Shown: in pieces, positions 9,021 through 18,173 of the stretch
How positions within the stretch are numbered: the first letter of the stretch is position 1
Layout of the letters: each line of letters starts with the position of its first letter
Assembly: GCF_000732615.1 (NCBI RefSeq)
Contig: NZ_JPGL01000015.1
Location: 92,120 to 156,119, forward strand
Direction of reading: 5' to 3'
DNA length: 64,000 nucleotides
DNA from: Burkholderia paludis
GTDB taxonomy: Bacteria; Pseudomonadota; Gammaproteobacteria; Burkholderiales; Burkholderiaceae
Notes under the pieces: generated by a model
What the model saw: only the letters and a program-made list of their open reading frames with translations
Databases searched by the model: none
Told to the model about the DNA's origin: nothing
Made by a program: the position numbers and the translations under genes

Positions 9021-9950
9021 CTAGCGTGCGGGCCCGGATGCCCGGCCTTCGGTCAGGTGACGATGCACGGCCGGCAGATGCTCGAGCGCGAGCGCCGGAT
9101 ACGCGTGATGGACCTGGTGATAGCCGATGTTGCGCGGATACAGCACGAGCTTGCCGATCCAGCCGAACGTCATCGTGCGCGTCATCCGCCAGATCGATTC
9201 CGGCGCGCGCTCGTCGATCTCCACGTGATCGTGTTCGAGCAGCACGCGGTTCGCGTTCATGATGCCGCCGACGATCCACGGTAGCCCGTAGTAGGTGAAG
9301 AACGGCAGATCCCAGTGCACGACGGCCGCGATCGCGAGCAGATAGCCCGCGCAATGCGGCAGGTCGGCGCGTGCGCACGCAATGACTTCCGGATGACGGC
9401 GCAGGTCCTGGCGCGAGCGGTCCTGCATGAAGCCGCGCGCGTACCACGGCCGGAACGCGGGCCACGCGAGCGCGAGCGGCGCCATCAGCGCGCGCAGCGG
9501 CCACCAGACCGGCAGCAGCGCGCCGCGCAGCATCATCGCGCGCCGCACCCAGCCGCCGCGCGCGGCGAGCCGGTGCAGGTACGGATCCTCGGCGGTGCCG
9601 ACCGCGCGATGATGACGCAGATGGTGATAGCGCATCGCGGCGATCGACGATCCGATCGTCCAGCCGGCGAGCGCCTCGACGAGTGCGAGCGGCAGCGTCA
9701 TGCGCCGCATCGGCAGGTGGCAGGCGTCGTGCAGGATCACGCCGAACGCCTGCAGCCGGCCGGCGATCAGCAGCACGGCCGCCGCGTAGACGAACGGGTT
9801 CGGCACGAAGCGGATCGCGGCCCAGCACAGCAGGATGCCGAGCCAGTCGACGCACGCGTAGCGGACGAGCCGCCACGGCCGCGCGCCGGCCGTGAACGGC
9901 AGCGTGCGGTTCAGTTCGGCAGGTGTCGGCAGGGCGGATGGGGTCGGCAT
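9021..9950 (-). CDS. second membrane fatty acid desaturase
   Basis: A 309-residue membrane protein with three histidine clusters: HDACH (74-78), HHLRHH (109-114) and HQVHH (278-282). It differs in sequence from the desaturase at 1909, so the two probably act on different positions or substrates. The ATG at 9950 (MPTPSALP) was chosen because the upstream extension is arginine- and histidine-rich without family character. Its stop codon TAG lies within the CTAG that abuts the degraded IS at 9020, so the element landed exactly at the 3' end of the gene without removing coding sequence. Likely once adjacent to the Rieske operon. Confidence 0.85.
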   Translation of the reverse strand: MPTPSALPTPAELNRTLPFTAGARPWRLVRYACVDWLGILLCWAAIRFVPNPFVYAAAVLLIAGRLQAFGVILHDACHLPMRRMTLPLALVEALAGWTIGSSIAAMRYHHLRHHRAVGTAEDPYLHRLAARGGWVRRAMMLRGALLPVWWPLRALMAPLALAWPAFRPWYARGFMQDRSRQDLRRHPEVIACARADLPHCAGYLLAIAAVVHWDLPFFTYYGLPWIVGGIMNANRVLLEHDHVEIDERAPESIWRMTRTMTFGWIGKLVLYPRNIGYHQVHHAYPALALEHLPAVHRHLTEGRASGPAR

Positions 9951-10055
9951 TCGGTGGTGTCGGGCGTGCCGTGGGCGGCGCGCATGCAGGCTTGTCGGTC
10001 GGCAATATACACCGGTTTCGGGCCGCGGTCGGCCATCGTGCATGCGCCGCGGCGG

Positions 10056-10457
10056 TCAGTTTCCGGCGCAGGGCGCGCCGGACCAGCGCGTTGCCGCGCG
10101 GGCAGCGTCGTCGAGGTTCGCACCGTCTTCGCCGCCCCAGGCGACGAAACCGTCGGGCCGCACGAGCACGGCGCGCAATCCGAGCCGGTCCTGCGCGTCG
10201 CTCGCGACGTACGCGACCCGGTCGCGCCGGCGGCTCGCCAGCGCCTGCAGCGGCCGGCCCGCATCGAAATCCGGCAGCACGCCCTTGCCGTGCCTGGGGC
10301 GTTCGCCGAGCCGCGTTCCGTCGGCCAGCGCGAAGTCCGGCGCGCTGCGGCCCACGAGCGGGTGGCCGCAGCGCGCGTACGCAACGGATACGCCGCACAC
10401 GCGTTCGGCGAAGTAGGTCGCGCCGTCGGCGCGCCGCGCCCGGGTCCGGGCTTGCGC
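10056..10457 (-). pseudogene. C-terminal remnant of a FAD-dependent aromatic monooxygenase
   Basis: Reading on the minus strand gives TYFAERVCGVSVAYARCG, then HPLVGRSAPDFALADG and a tail with LVRPDGFVAWGG, all typical of the last ~120 residues of PheA/TfdB-like flavin monooxygenases. The FAD-binding N-terminal ~400 residues are absent: the frame is closed upstream by the TGA (10458-10460) of the isochorismatase-like gene. A remnant without function, or a deletion junction. Confidence 0.7.
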
Positions 10458-11090
10458 TCAGGCGAGCAGCCGCAACGCGTCCGCGAGCGACAGCACCGTC
10501 GTGCGCGATTCGAACGCGGTGGAGAACAGGTGCTCGTGAACCACCGGGTCCGGGTCGTAGCAGCAGTCCTTGACCGTGTACAGGCGGAAGTCCGCGTCGC
10601 TTGCGTGGGCGATCGACGACAGCATCACGCCGGTCGATGCGATGCCGACCATGATCAGCGAATCGATGCCTTGCTCGACCAGCCGCGCTTCGAGGCCGGT
10701 GCCGAAGAACACGCTGGCGCGATGCGCGACGATCAGCGGCTCGTCTTCCCGCCGGCCCAGCTCCGGGCACGGGCCGTCGTCGACGAAGCGGCCGAGCTGC
10801 CTGATGCCCTGGCCGTTCTTGTTGCGCGGGCTGATTTCCGGATAGCCGGGGCTGAACCGGAGATTCGCGAACCAGACGCCGATGCCGCCGGCGCGCGCCG
10901 CGTCGCAGAGCCGGCGCGTATCGGCGAGCAGCCCGGGCGCGACCGACGGAAAGAGCCCGAGGATGTCGGTCTGGTAGTGCATGACGAGCACCGCGGTGCT
11001 CGACGCTACGATGGCGGGAACCGGCGAGGGGTGGTCGCCGGTGTTCGTGCGGGTTGCCGTTGCGATATCCGGGGCGTTTGGCCGAGCCAT
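10458..11090 (-). CDS. isochorismatase-fold protein lacking the catalytic Cys
   Basis: A 210-residue protein of the isochorismatase/cysteine hydrolase superfamily. VLVMHYQTDILGLF supplies the usual first Asp. The segment VGIASTGVMLSSIAHA matches the family block that normally carries the nucleophilic Cys, but Val stands in its place. True isochorismatases (EntB, PhzD types) also lack Cys, so it may be an isochorismatase-like hydrolase or a non-catalytic member. Start at 11090 with a GGAGAC motif upstream. It ends directly against the flavin monooxygenase remnant. Confidence 0.72.
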   Translation of the reverse strand: MARPNAPDIATATRTNTGDHPSPVPAIVASSTAVLVMHYQTDILGLFPSVAPGLLADTRRLCDAARAGGIGVWFANLRFSPGYPEISPRNKNGQGIRQLGRFVDDGPCPELGRREDEPLIVAHRASVFFGTGLEARLVEQGIDSLIMVGIASTGVMLSSIAHASDADFRLYTVKDCCYDPDPVVHEHLFSTAFESRTTVLSLADALRLLA

Positions 11091-11426
11091 GAACGAAGGT
11101 CTCCGATGGTCCGCGGGGAATGTCAGCGTTCCCGATTTGTACCGGAAAATCGTGCCGGCCGCCGAGGCGTTTTTCGTAGGCGCGTTGTATCGTGTCGTGC
11201 TGCGGGCCGGCAATCGTCACGCCGGTGCTCCGTTGCCGCCTGCCGGCCATATACTGGCGGTCGTTTCGTCGACTACCGGTCGGCCGGGCCGGTGCGATGC
11301 CGGCTTCGATGGCCGGCCCGAGATGCGCCGCTGTCGGGCTGCCGCTTTCGCGCGGATCGCGTGCGGCGCAGCAACGCCGGCAGGCCGCGCGCCCCTGTCA
11401 CGTTGTATCCATGCGAGCTACGCGCC

Positions 11427-11816
11427 ATGCCGGTTACCGGATTCAATCACTACAATCTGCGGGCGGACCGGTCGACACTCGACGCGCTCCGCGATTTCTA
11501 CGTCGACATCGTCGGTCTGCGGCAAGGGTTTCGCCCGCCGGTCAAGAGCTTCGGATATTGGTTGTATGCGGGCACGCAGGCCGTGCTGCATCTGTCGGAA
11601 ACGCGGCCGGACGAGTCTCGCCCGTCTCACGTCACCAATACGTTCGATCACGTCGCGTTTTCCTGCACGGATGCCGACGCAATGGCGCGCCATCTGACCG
11701 GGGCCAACGTGGCATTCACGCGCAAGCACGTTGCGCTCACGGGGCAGGTGCAGATATTCTTCAGCGATCCGGTGGGCCATCGCGTCGAGTTGAATTTTGC
11801 GCAAGCCGACGAATGA
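11427..11816 (+). CDS. VOC family (glyoxalase/bleomycin-resistance-like) protein
   Basis: A 129-residue single-module VOC protein. The first beta-alpha-beta unit is MPVTGFNHYNLRADRST to about residue 60, and the second contains FDHVAFSCTD and the C-terminal DPVGHRVELNFA. Metal-binding positions are plausible at His8, His72 and the last Glu of GHRVELNF. The protein could be a small dioxygenase, a lyase or a resistance binding protein; the substrate is not evident. Divergent from the isochorismatase-like gene. Confidence 0.82.
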   Translation: MPVTGFNHYNLRADRSTLDALRDFYVDIVGLRQGFRPPVKSFGYWLYAGTQAVLHLSETRPDESRPSHVTNTFDHVAFSCTDADAMARHLTGANVAFTRKHVALTGQVQIFFSDPVGHRVELNFAQADE

Positions 11817-11901
11817 TCGCGCGAGGCGCTTGCCGCCGGGGTCTCACCCGAAACAATAACCATGCGCCAGGTTGGCGCTCTACCCGGAGGAAGGCGGATT
11901 C

Positions 11902-12414
11902 ATGGCGGCGGTACATATCGTTTTTGGGGCGCAGGGTGCAGGCAAGTCCACGTACGCGCGCACGCTTGCAACATCCACCGGCGCAACGCGCTTCTCGATC
12001 GACGAATGGATGGCGCAGCTGTACGGCCCCGATCTTCCGGATCCGGTCGACCTGAACTGGATCATGGCGCGCGTGCAGCGTTGCGAGAGTCAAATCTGGC
12101 GCACTGCCGAACAGATCGCGAAAAATGGCGGGAACGTGGTACTGGATCTCGGCTTCATGAAGGTGCGAAATCGTTCGGCGTTTGTCGAACGCGCCGAGAG
12201 TGCCGGTATTTCGAGCGCGCTGCACTATGTCACCGCACCGCATGACATTCGTCGCGATCGTGTGTTGACCCGGAATGCGGAGCAAGGCGAAACGTTTTCG
12301 TTTGAAGTCTCGCCGGCGATGTTCGACTTCATGGAAAAGCAATTCGAAGATCCGACGGCGCTCGAGCTGGCATCGGCAACCGTCTTCGATTCTCATCGCC
12401 CAGCCGGGGCGTGA
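11902..12414 (+). CDS. P-loop ATPase/kinase-like protein (AAA_33, zeta-toxin-like fold)
   Basis: A 170-residue protein with a Walker A motif near the N-terminus (FGAQGAGKST) and SIDEW about 25 residues later, the arrangement of small nucleotide or aminoglycoside kinases and zeta-type proteins. GNVVLDLGF (near residue 80) fits the second strand of the kinase core. A strong GGAGGAAGG ribosome-binding site fixes the ATG at 11902. No antitoxin gene precedes it, so a toxin role is not supported; it is more likely a small-molecule kinase. Confidence 0.75.
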   Translation: MAAVHIVFGAQGAGKSTYARTLATSTGATRFSIDEWMAQLYGPDLPDPVDLNWIMARVQRCESQIWRTAEQIAKNGGNVVLDLGFMKVRNRSAFVERAESAGISSALHYVTAPHDIRRDRVLTRNAEQGETFSFEVSPAMFDFMEKQFEDPTALELASATVFDSHRPAGA

Positions 12415-12517
12415 AGCTGCCGAGCGCCCGAGCCATCGAGGACCGAAGGGGCGCCGGCGGGCGGTTGAGGAGGCAAGCCGTCGGCGCGGCGAACTGCGGG
12501 GCGACGGCGAATCCCGG

Positions 12518-13048
12518 CTAACGCACGAGATCGCAATGAATCTGCAGGCTTTCCGTGGCGTTGCGGTGAATCCGGAATCCGTGTCGCGTCAGCGCGGCCT
12601 GGATCTGCGCCAGGGCCGACGCGCAGCGCCGCACGCGGCGCTGCTGCCAGCCGGGCGGCGTGAATACGCCGAGCGGCAGCATCCGGATGCGACGACCGTT
12701 CACGCTGAACGACACGTCGATGTGCGTTCCGTCGACATCGTGTCCGTTGCTGCCGAAAATATCGTCCAGTTCGCCGCGCCGGGCAGGGTAGAGCAGGCGG
12801 AACGTGCCGATGCCCAGCGCGCGAAACTGGCGACGGGCAAAACCGAGGCCGGATGCGCGGGGCTCGTAGCCACGTGTCAGGATCAGGTCGATCTGTGCGG
12901 GCAATTCGGTCTGGATTGCCTGCAGCTTGCCCAGGACGTGTGTATCCACGTGGACGTGCCGCGCCGGCCAGCGCGGACGGATCTGGACGCCGGCTTGAAC
13001 GCCGTGCGTCAGGGTGAGGAGATTCGGGGGCATCGTCGGGTTGTCCAT
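12518..13048 (-). CDS. hypothetical protein, possibly M15-peptidase-like
   Basis: A 176-residue protein from MDNPTMPPN; a longer start at 13129 is open. The segment LILTRGYEPR followed about 40 residues later by GHDVDGTHIDVSF recalls the RGY and HxxGxxxD blocks of the VanX/D-Ala-D-Ala dipeptidase (M15) family, but the spacing is off by one residue and the final metal ligand is not clear. No signal peptide. The family assignment is tentative. Confidence 0.5.
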   Translation of the reverse strand: MDNPTMPPNLLTLTHGVQAGVQIRPRWPARHVHVDTHVLGKLQAIQTELPAQIDLILTRGYEPRASGLGFARRQFRALGIGTFRLLYPARRGELDDIFGSNGHDVDGTHIDVSFSVNGRRIRMLPLGVFTPPGWQQRRVRRCASALAQIQAALTRHGFRIHRNATESLQIHCDLVR

Positions 13049-13425
13049 GGACGCAACGGGTAATCGGCGAGAGCCGTCGACGGGCGATTTTCGCATCGAG
13101 CATGCCGACGTGGGGCGATATCGGCACATCGACGTCTCGAACCGGCCGGTTGCGATTCCAGCGTCAGCGCGCCTGTCCGTCTGAAATATAAACCCGCAGG
13201 CGACTCCTTCGCGATGCCGTCGAGACGGCCCGGCCGGGCGAACGTCATGCTGCCTTCGACGTTCGGGATCGGCCGCGGCCGTGCCGCCCGGCTTGCGCCG
13301 GGCGGCCTCGACACGACACGCTGCGATGCAGCGCTCGCGCCGAACGCGTCACGCCCGTGGCGCACGGTCCCGCACGCCGCGACCGTACGCCGCCCGGGCA
13401 GGCGCGCTCCGATGGCGCCCGGGCG
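13049..13425. other. intergenic region with terminator-like hairpin
   Basis: A 377-base gap between two minus-strand genes. It holds a strong hairpin at 13283-13306 (listed separately) and no convincing coding sequence. Confidence 0.5.
13283..13306 (-). terminator. perfect 10-bp hairpin, probable terminator
   Basis: Inverted repeat 13283-13292 / 13297-13306 with a TTGC loop. It lies 120 bases beyond the end of the lipoprotein gene that finishes at 13426. No T-run follows on either strand. Confidence 0.45.
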
Positions 13426-15495
13426 TCAGGAGGCGCTTTTCGCGCTACTGCTGCTGCGCACCGTTTGATTCAGATAGAACAGAACCCCGGATGCGTTCTT
13501 GCTTTTGAGTTGAACGATACGGAACGCGGGATCGGCCGTGCTATTGATCGCCCAGAACGCCATGGCGGTGCCATTCCCGCATTTCGCGGCCGGCGCGGTC
13601 ACGGTGGCCGACGTGACGCCCGGCAAGACGGGAACGTTCGACGATTCGACATCGCAATTGTTGTTGTCACGGGACTGGATGAAGACGCCGGTGGTGGTCA
13701 GCGGCGAATTCGCGGGCGGCGGCGTGAAGTCCACGGACATCGAGGTTTGCTGGCCGGCCAGCGATCCCGTTGCCGTCAGGAAAGTCGCCGTGACGTCGCT
13801 GCCGAGCACCGGGAAATACCCCGCGTTGTAGGCGTTCTGGCCGAGCGTGGCATCCGCGAAGCTGTTGGGATTGGTCACGCTGTAGGTGCCGAGTGACGTG
13901 CCGCTCGAGTTGTACAGGGTGAACTGGTAGACCGCCTGCGGCGGGAGGGTCGACAGATTGATCGGCGTGCCGCCGGAGATCCAGTATCCCACCGACGCGG
14001 GCGGCGTATATGACGAAGGCGCCCACGACCAGCGGTACTCGCTCGTTCCGCTGATGCCGGAGGTGGGCGGACGGGTCAGCGCGGTAGACGGCGCCGTGCT
14101 CAGCAGATTCATGTCGCCGCTGCTGTCTTTCGCGAGCCACAAGCCGCACGGGCTCGATGCCGACGTCGCGGCCGGATTGCAGGTCGTTCCGCCGGGCAAG
14201 CCGGGCCCCGTGACATTGACGAAACTGATATTGGCACCCGAATGCCCCGTACCCAGACTCCCGACCGACAGATTCACGCCCGCATCGAAGAACGGGACAT
14301 CGGGGTTGCCGGTTGCCGGGTCGGTATAGGTGTCGAGGAAATTCCGGTAAGTGGTCCGCGTCGACACCGACAGGTTGTAGGGAAGCTGATTGCCGATGAT
14401 GTCCCAGGTTCCCGACGGCGTCTGCTGTACGGTCGTATAGAGCGTGTATTGCCCGTTACTCCCGGATGCGCTCGATAATCCATAAGGAATACCGATCAAT
14501 GCGCTGGTTCCCGCACTGTTGACGGAGACGACAACCGGTACCGAGCCGTTGAGGTTCAGGCTGGACGAGCTGAGGTCGGTGTTGTACTGCGTGATGTTCG
14601 TGAAACCATTCTCCAGGTAACTCGCGTCGATCAGGCCGCTGCATGCCGCGCCGGTTCCGCCTGCCGCGCCGCACGATTGCAGTGCGGCAGGGAGCGTGCC
14701 GAGGTAGGTCTGCAACGACACGAGCGCCGCGACCGTGCCCGAGCTGACCGTCGGCGCGACCGGTACGTTGGCCGCCGTCGACGTATTGTTCAGCGTGAGG
14801 TAAGCCGCCTTCTGCGACGCTGCGCTGGTCGGTGTCTTGTAGACCAGGTAGGTTACCGCGCCTTCCGGCACGACACTGACCATGTCGATCAGCGCATCCG
14901 CGCCCGAGTGATTCGCGGTGAAGGGGGTGCCGACCGGATCGAAGTTCGCAGGCAGGCCCGTTGCCGCCAGCAGATTGGACAGATAGGTGTCGAGCGTACC
15001 GGTGGCCGCGGTCACGCTCGCGCCCGTTACCGCGTTCAGTGTCGTCGCGGCGCCGGGCGTGACGAAATCCAGCGGGTTGCCGTCGGACGTCAGCAGGGCA
15101 CTCAGTGCCGTGGTGAGCGTGGTGACGTTCGAGGTGGCGGTCTGGCCGGCTGTCGGCAAGCTCGCCAGTACCGACACCATCGGGCTGACCTGGGCAGACG
15201 GATCGGTGGCCACCAGCGCAACCGGTGCGGTGAGCGCACTCGTGACCAGCGTGAAATTGCCGTTCGTGTCCGCGGTGGCGGTGGCGGTCTTGCCGTTGAC
15301 ATCGGTGGCGGTGACCACGGCATTCGCGACGGGGTTGCCGCTCGCGACCGTTCCCTGGATCGCCGGCGGAGCAGCCAGCGCGGAGCCGCCTTGCGGTCCG
15401 CTGTCGGTCCCTCCACCGCATGCGGCAAGCCACAATGCGGCCGACGCGAGCACTGTGAGGCGTCCCCGGCTCGGCGTGATATGAGCAAATTCCAT
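13426..15495 (-). CDS. large secreted lipoprotein with N-terminal Ig-like/carboxypeptidase-regulatory-like domain
   Basis: A 689-residue protein. The signal peptide ends in a lipobox, LWLAACGGG, with the acylated Cys near residue 26. Residues ~40-110 (IQGTVASGNPVANAVVTATD and the following repeats) match a carboxypeptidase-regulatory-like or Big-type beta-sandwich. The rest is Ser/Thr/Gly/Asn-rich and without a known catalytic motif. A GGGGAAT ribosome-binding site precedes the ATG at 15495; the longer frame upstream lacks a signal. Likely an outer-membrane surface lipoprotein. Divergent from the LuxR gene at 16124, which may control it. Confidence 0.78.
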   Translation of the reverse strand: MEFAHITPSRGRLTVLASAALWLAACGGGTDSGPQGGSALAAPPAIQGTVASGNPVANAVVTATDVNGKTATATADTNGNFTLVTSALTAPVALVATDPSAQVSPMVSVLASLPTAGQTATSNVTTLTTALSALLTSDGNPLDFVTPGAATTLNAVTGASVTAATGTLDTYLSNLLAATGLPANFDPVGTPFTANHSGADALIDMVSVVPEGAVTYLVYKTPTSAASQKAAYLTLNNTSTAANVPVAPTVSSGTVAALVSLQTYLGTLPAALQSCGAAGGTGAACSGLIDASYLENGFTNITQYNTDLSSSSLNLNGSVPVVVSVNSAGTSALIGIPYGLSSASGSNGQYTLYTTVQQTPSGTWDIIGNQLPYNLSVSTRTTYRNFLDTYTDPATGNPDVPFFDAGVNLSVGSLGTGHSGANISFVNVTGPGLPGGTTCNPAATSASSPCGLWLAKDSSGDMNLLSTAPSTALTRPPTSGISGTSEYRWSWAPSSYTPPASVGYWISGGTPINLSTLPPQAVYQFTLYNSSGTSLGTYSVTNPNSFADATLGQNAYNAGYFPVLGSDVTATFLTATGSLAGQQTSMSVDFTPPPANSPLTTTGVFIQSRDNNNCDVESSNVPVLPGVTSATVTAPAAKCGNGTAMAFWAINSTADPAFRIVQLKSKNASGVLFYLNQTVRSSSSAKSAS

Positions 15496-16123
15496 GCTGA
15501 TTCCCCTGGTGGTCAATTCAAAGAAAACCACTCGATAGCCTGCGTCGATCCCGGCAGACACACGAGCAACCGAGTTTAGGAAATGCTTCGCGACTCTCGG
15601 CACGTCGGTCGAAGCGATCGGGCAAGCGACAAAAAATCGTGGCCCCGTGAACGTGCGTGTTCGATGTTCCAACTCTCCTTGCCGGGCCCGCTGCCGTGTT
15701 CGGTCCGGCGTTTCGCGATCCCTGGCCATACGTTGCGATTGCAGCGGGCTCGCCCATGCCGTTCGGAGTCGTCGCCGCTCGATCAGGTTGCCTGTATGGT
15801 TAGTACTTCTTATCGACGTTTCTGGACTGACGTCCATCGGAAACGATCAGTCAGTCAACCGAACGAAAATGCTCCACATTCCCGGCTATTACAAAATCAT
15901 TTCGTAAGCTGCCTGTGTGTTTTCCCCGAGCTTGAAGCGATGGCGGTTTGCCGACTTCCGGTTGCCGCTGCGCCGTGTTAACCGCCCGGTACGGTTTCAC
16001 GAGCAAGATTAGCTTGACGCTGTAAGTGAAGCATCCACAATATTGGGGAAAATCGTCGGGCTCGATGCCCAGGCGAGGCGACAGCGGGTTGGCTATACGA
16101 CAGGCGGCGGGGAAGCCACGGCA
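15496..16123. promoter_or_regulatory. long divergent intergenic region
   Basis: 628 bases between the divergent lipoprotein and LuxR genes, more AT-rich than its neighbours. A TTGACG at 16014-16019 with ACAATA 17 bases downstream (16037-16042) is a weak candidate promoter for the LuxR gene, leaving a leader of about 80 bases. No gene recognised. Confidence 0.35.
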
Positions 16124-17290
16124 ATGAAACGTACAGCAGATGAGGCGATAGCAGCGCTTTACACCGCCGCGGTCGATCCGAACCAATGGGATTCAGCCCT
16201 CGATGCATTGACTGCGCTGGCCGATGCACGGGCTGCGAACTGTTTTGTGCACGACGCGCTTTCGGGAAGCTTTCTGGAATATCGCTTCACGGGATACGGC
16301 TCGAACTGGGCGCAGGCTTATGCGGAGCATTACCACAGTCTCGATCTGGCGCGCGGCGTGCTGCTCGCCAAGCCGGGCGGAAGAATGTATCCGATGCATC
16401 GCTATGTACCCGACAGCGCGGTCCAGCGCAGCGAGTACTACCAGGACTTCTACGTGCGCGAGGGGCTTCGCTATTCCTGCGGCGGCACGCTCCTGGAGGG
16501 CGATCAGCGCCTGATCCTTGCGGTCCATCGTCCGGTGGGCCATCGCCCTTACGACGAGACGACTGTCGGCGAGCTTCAACGGGTGCTGAGCCACTTGCCC
16601 AATGTCTTTCGCGTGCGAAACCTGGCCGCCAGTACGGCGGATCAAGCACTGATGACCAGTGCCGCGCTCGACGCGCTTCCTCGCGCCGCCATCGTTGTCG
16701 ACGCGGAACTCAATGTCCGCTATCTCAATCGCGCAGCGGAAGCCGTGCTGCGCGAGTCCACCGCGGTGAATGTTCAGATGAATCGCCTGACCCTCGACGG
16801 GCTCGGGCTTGCGCAACAACTGGCGCACAGGGTCCGGCGCGCCTGCCTGACGGTGCCCGAGACGGACGCCACCGCGCTTTACGTGCGCCAGGAGCGCGAC
16901 GGGCTGGTCATCGAGGTCAGTGTCGTGCCGCTGAAACCGCAGGTGGCGACCGGGCTCGGTTCGCCGCAGCCGCTGGCAATGGTTCTCTTGCGCCGGCCGT
17001 TCCGCAAGACGGAATGGCCGTCGTCGGCCGCGCGGTCATTTGCCCTGTCGGGCGCCGAAATGGCTGTTGCAGCAGCGATCGCCGCGGGGCTGACGCCGGG
17101 CGAATATGCGGTACGGAAAGGCGTGCAAATCAGTACCGTCCGCAGTCAGATCAAATCGATCCTGCAGAAGACCGGCACGCGGCGCATCACGGACATCGCG
17201 ATACTGTTTGCCGAGATCGACATGGCCGCGTCGGGCCCCAGGAAGTCGCCAGTGGAAGAGTCTATGTCGGCGCTCAGTACGAGCGAGTGA
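16124..17290 (+). CDS. LuxR-family transcriptional regulator (paralog 1)
   Basis: A 388-residue protein. Residues 1-200 form an unclassified sensor region; about 215-290 resembles a PAS-like fold (ALPRAAIVVDAELNVRYLNR). The C-terminus has the LuxR helix-turn-helix: LSGAEMAVAAAIAAG, then ISTVRSQIKSILQKTGT. The ATG at 16124 has a GGGGAAG ribosome-binding site; an upstream TTG start lacks one. It has the same architecture as the regulator at 22325, so the two arose by duplication. It is divergent from the large lipoprotein gene, the most likely target. Confidence 0.85.
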   Translation: MKRTADEAIAALYTAAVDPNQWDSALDALTALADARAANCFVHDALSGSFLEYRFTGYGSNWAQAYAEHYHSLDLARGVLLAKPGGRMYPMHRYVPDSAVQRSEYYQDFYVREGLRYSCGGTLLEGDQRLILAVHRPVGHRPYDETTVGELQRVLSHLPNVFRVRNLAASTADQALMTSAALDALPRAAIVVDAELNVRYLNRAAEAVLRESTAVNVQMNRLTLDGLGLAQQLAHRVRRACLTVPETDATALYVRQERDGLVIEVSVVPLKPQVATGLGSPQPLAMVLLRRPFRKTEWPSSAARSFALSGAEMAVAAAIAAGLTPGEYAVRKGVQISTVRSQIKSILQKTGTRRITDIAILFAEIDMAASGPRKSPVEESMSALSTSE

Positions 17291-17499
17291 CTGCCTGGCG
17301 GTTGGCTTGTGTGTCGCTGCGCGGGTGTTCGCCTGTTGTGTTGCGATAGACGAGTCGCGCCTGACTTTGCCGCTTCACCGTTTCGCCGCCCGGAATCGGC
17401 CGAGCGTGGCGTTCGACATCGTCGTCGAAATCTTCGACAATCGGCCGCACTTTCACGAACGACAGCGGCCGCGGGCCGACACCCGGGGCGGCAAGCACG

Positions 17500-17904
17500 A
17501 TGGCGAAACCAATCTTGATCCTGGTGCTGAAGGGTTCATTCCCGGATGCTTTTTGCTTTGTCGAGACGCTGCTTCAGTCTCTTGGATTTCTGCTCGTCAA
17601 TCCTGACAGCGGACGGGTCACACACTGGAGCGACGACGGCCAGCAGAGCGCGGTATCCCGAGCCGGGATCGTTGACGAGGCATCGGCAGGCGTGGTGAAG
17701 AACGTGCAGTTTTGGCGGTCCGGCGATGATGACCTATTCGTGTCGTGGATCGATGTGTCGCCGGGATGGGAATTTTCTTTTCATCTCAATGGCGTTACGC
17801 CGGAATTGAAGGTCGCGTTGGCAACCGCGCTCTCAAAGGCGGTCCTGGTCGATTTGAAGCTGCAATATGGGGAAGAGAGCGCATTGAGGATCGATTTTGA
17901 CTGA
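17500..17904 (+). CDS. hypothetical protein
   Basis: A 134-residue protein without signal peptide or membrane segment. It is acidic in its second half and has aromatic-rich patches (VQFWRSGDDDLFVSWIDV, SPGWEFSFHL) like those of small immunity proteins. I do not recognise the family. The gaps on either side (209 and 269 bases) show nothing clear. Confidence 0.6.
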   Translation: MAKPILILVLKGSFPDAFCFVETLLQSLGFLLVNPDSGRVTHWSDDGQQSAVSRAGIVDEASAGVVKNVQFWRSGDDDLFVSWIDVSPGWEFSFHLNGVTPELKVALATALSKAVLVDLKLQYGEESALRIDFD

Positions 17905-18173
17905 CGCTGCAACCGGGAGCCTTGCCCGGATTCGGTTTGCCAGATCCAGCGACCGGTTTGGGTGCAATTGACTGGCTGTAGGGCAGGTCCGTCTGCAGCC
18001 CCCCGGCCTCCGCGCAGCTTGAAGCTTGTCGCATCGACGGGTTGAATCCGCAGCCGATAGTGGTCAGTCGACGATCCGGTTGAAATCCTCGACAATCCGC
18101 AGGACGTCGCCGCCTTGCTGTGCGAGGTTGCGAAATCGCTTCCGAAGCCCGCCACCTGTCCTCACAAGGTGCA

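Noticed and set aside
11902..12414. P-loop protein as a zeta-type toxin
   Set aside because: No epsilon-like antitoxin gene precedes it, and the Walker A plus following residues are equally compatible with small-molecule kinases.
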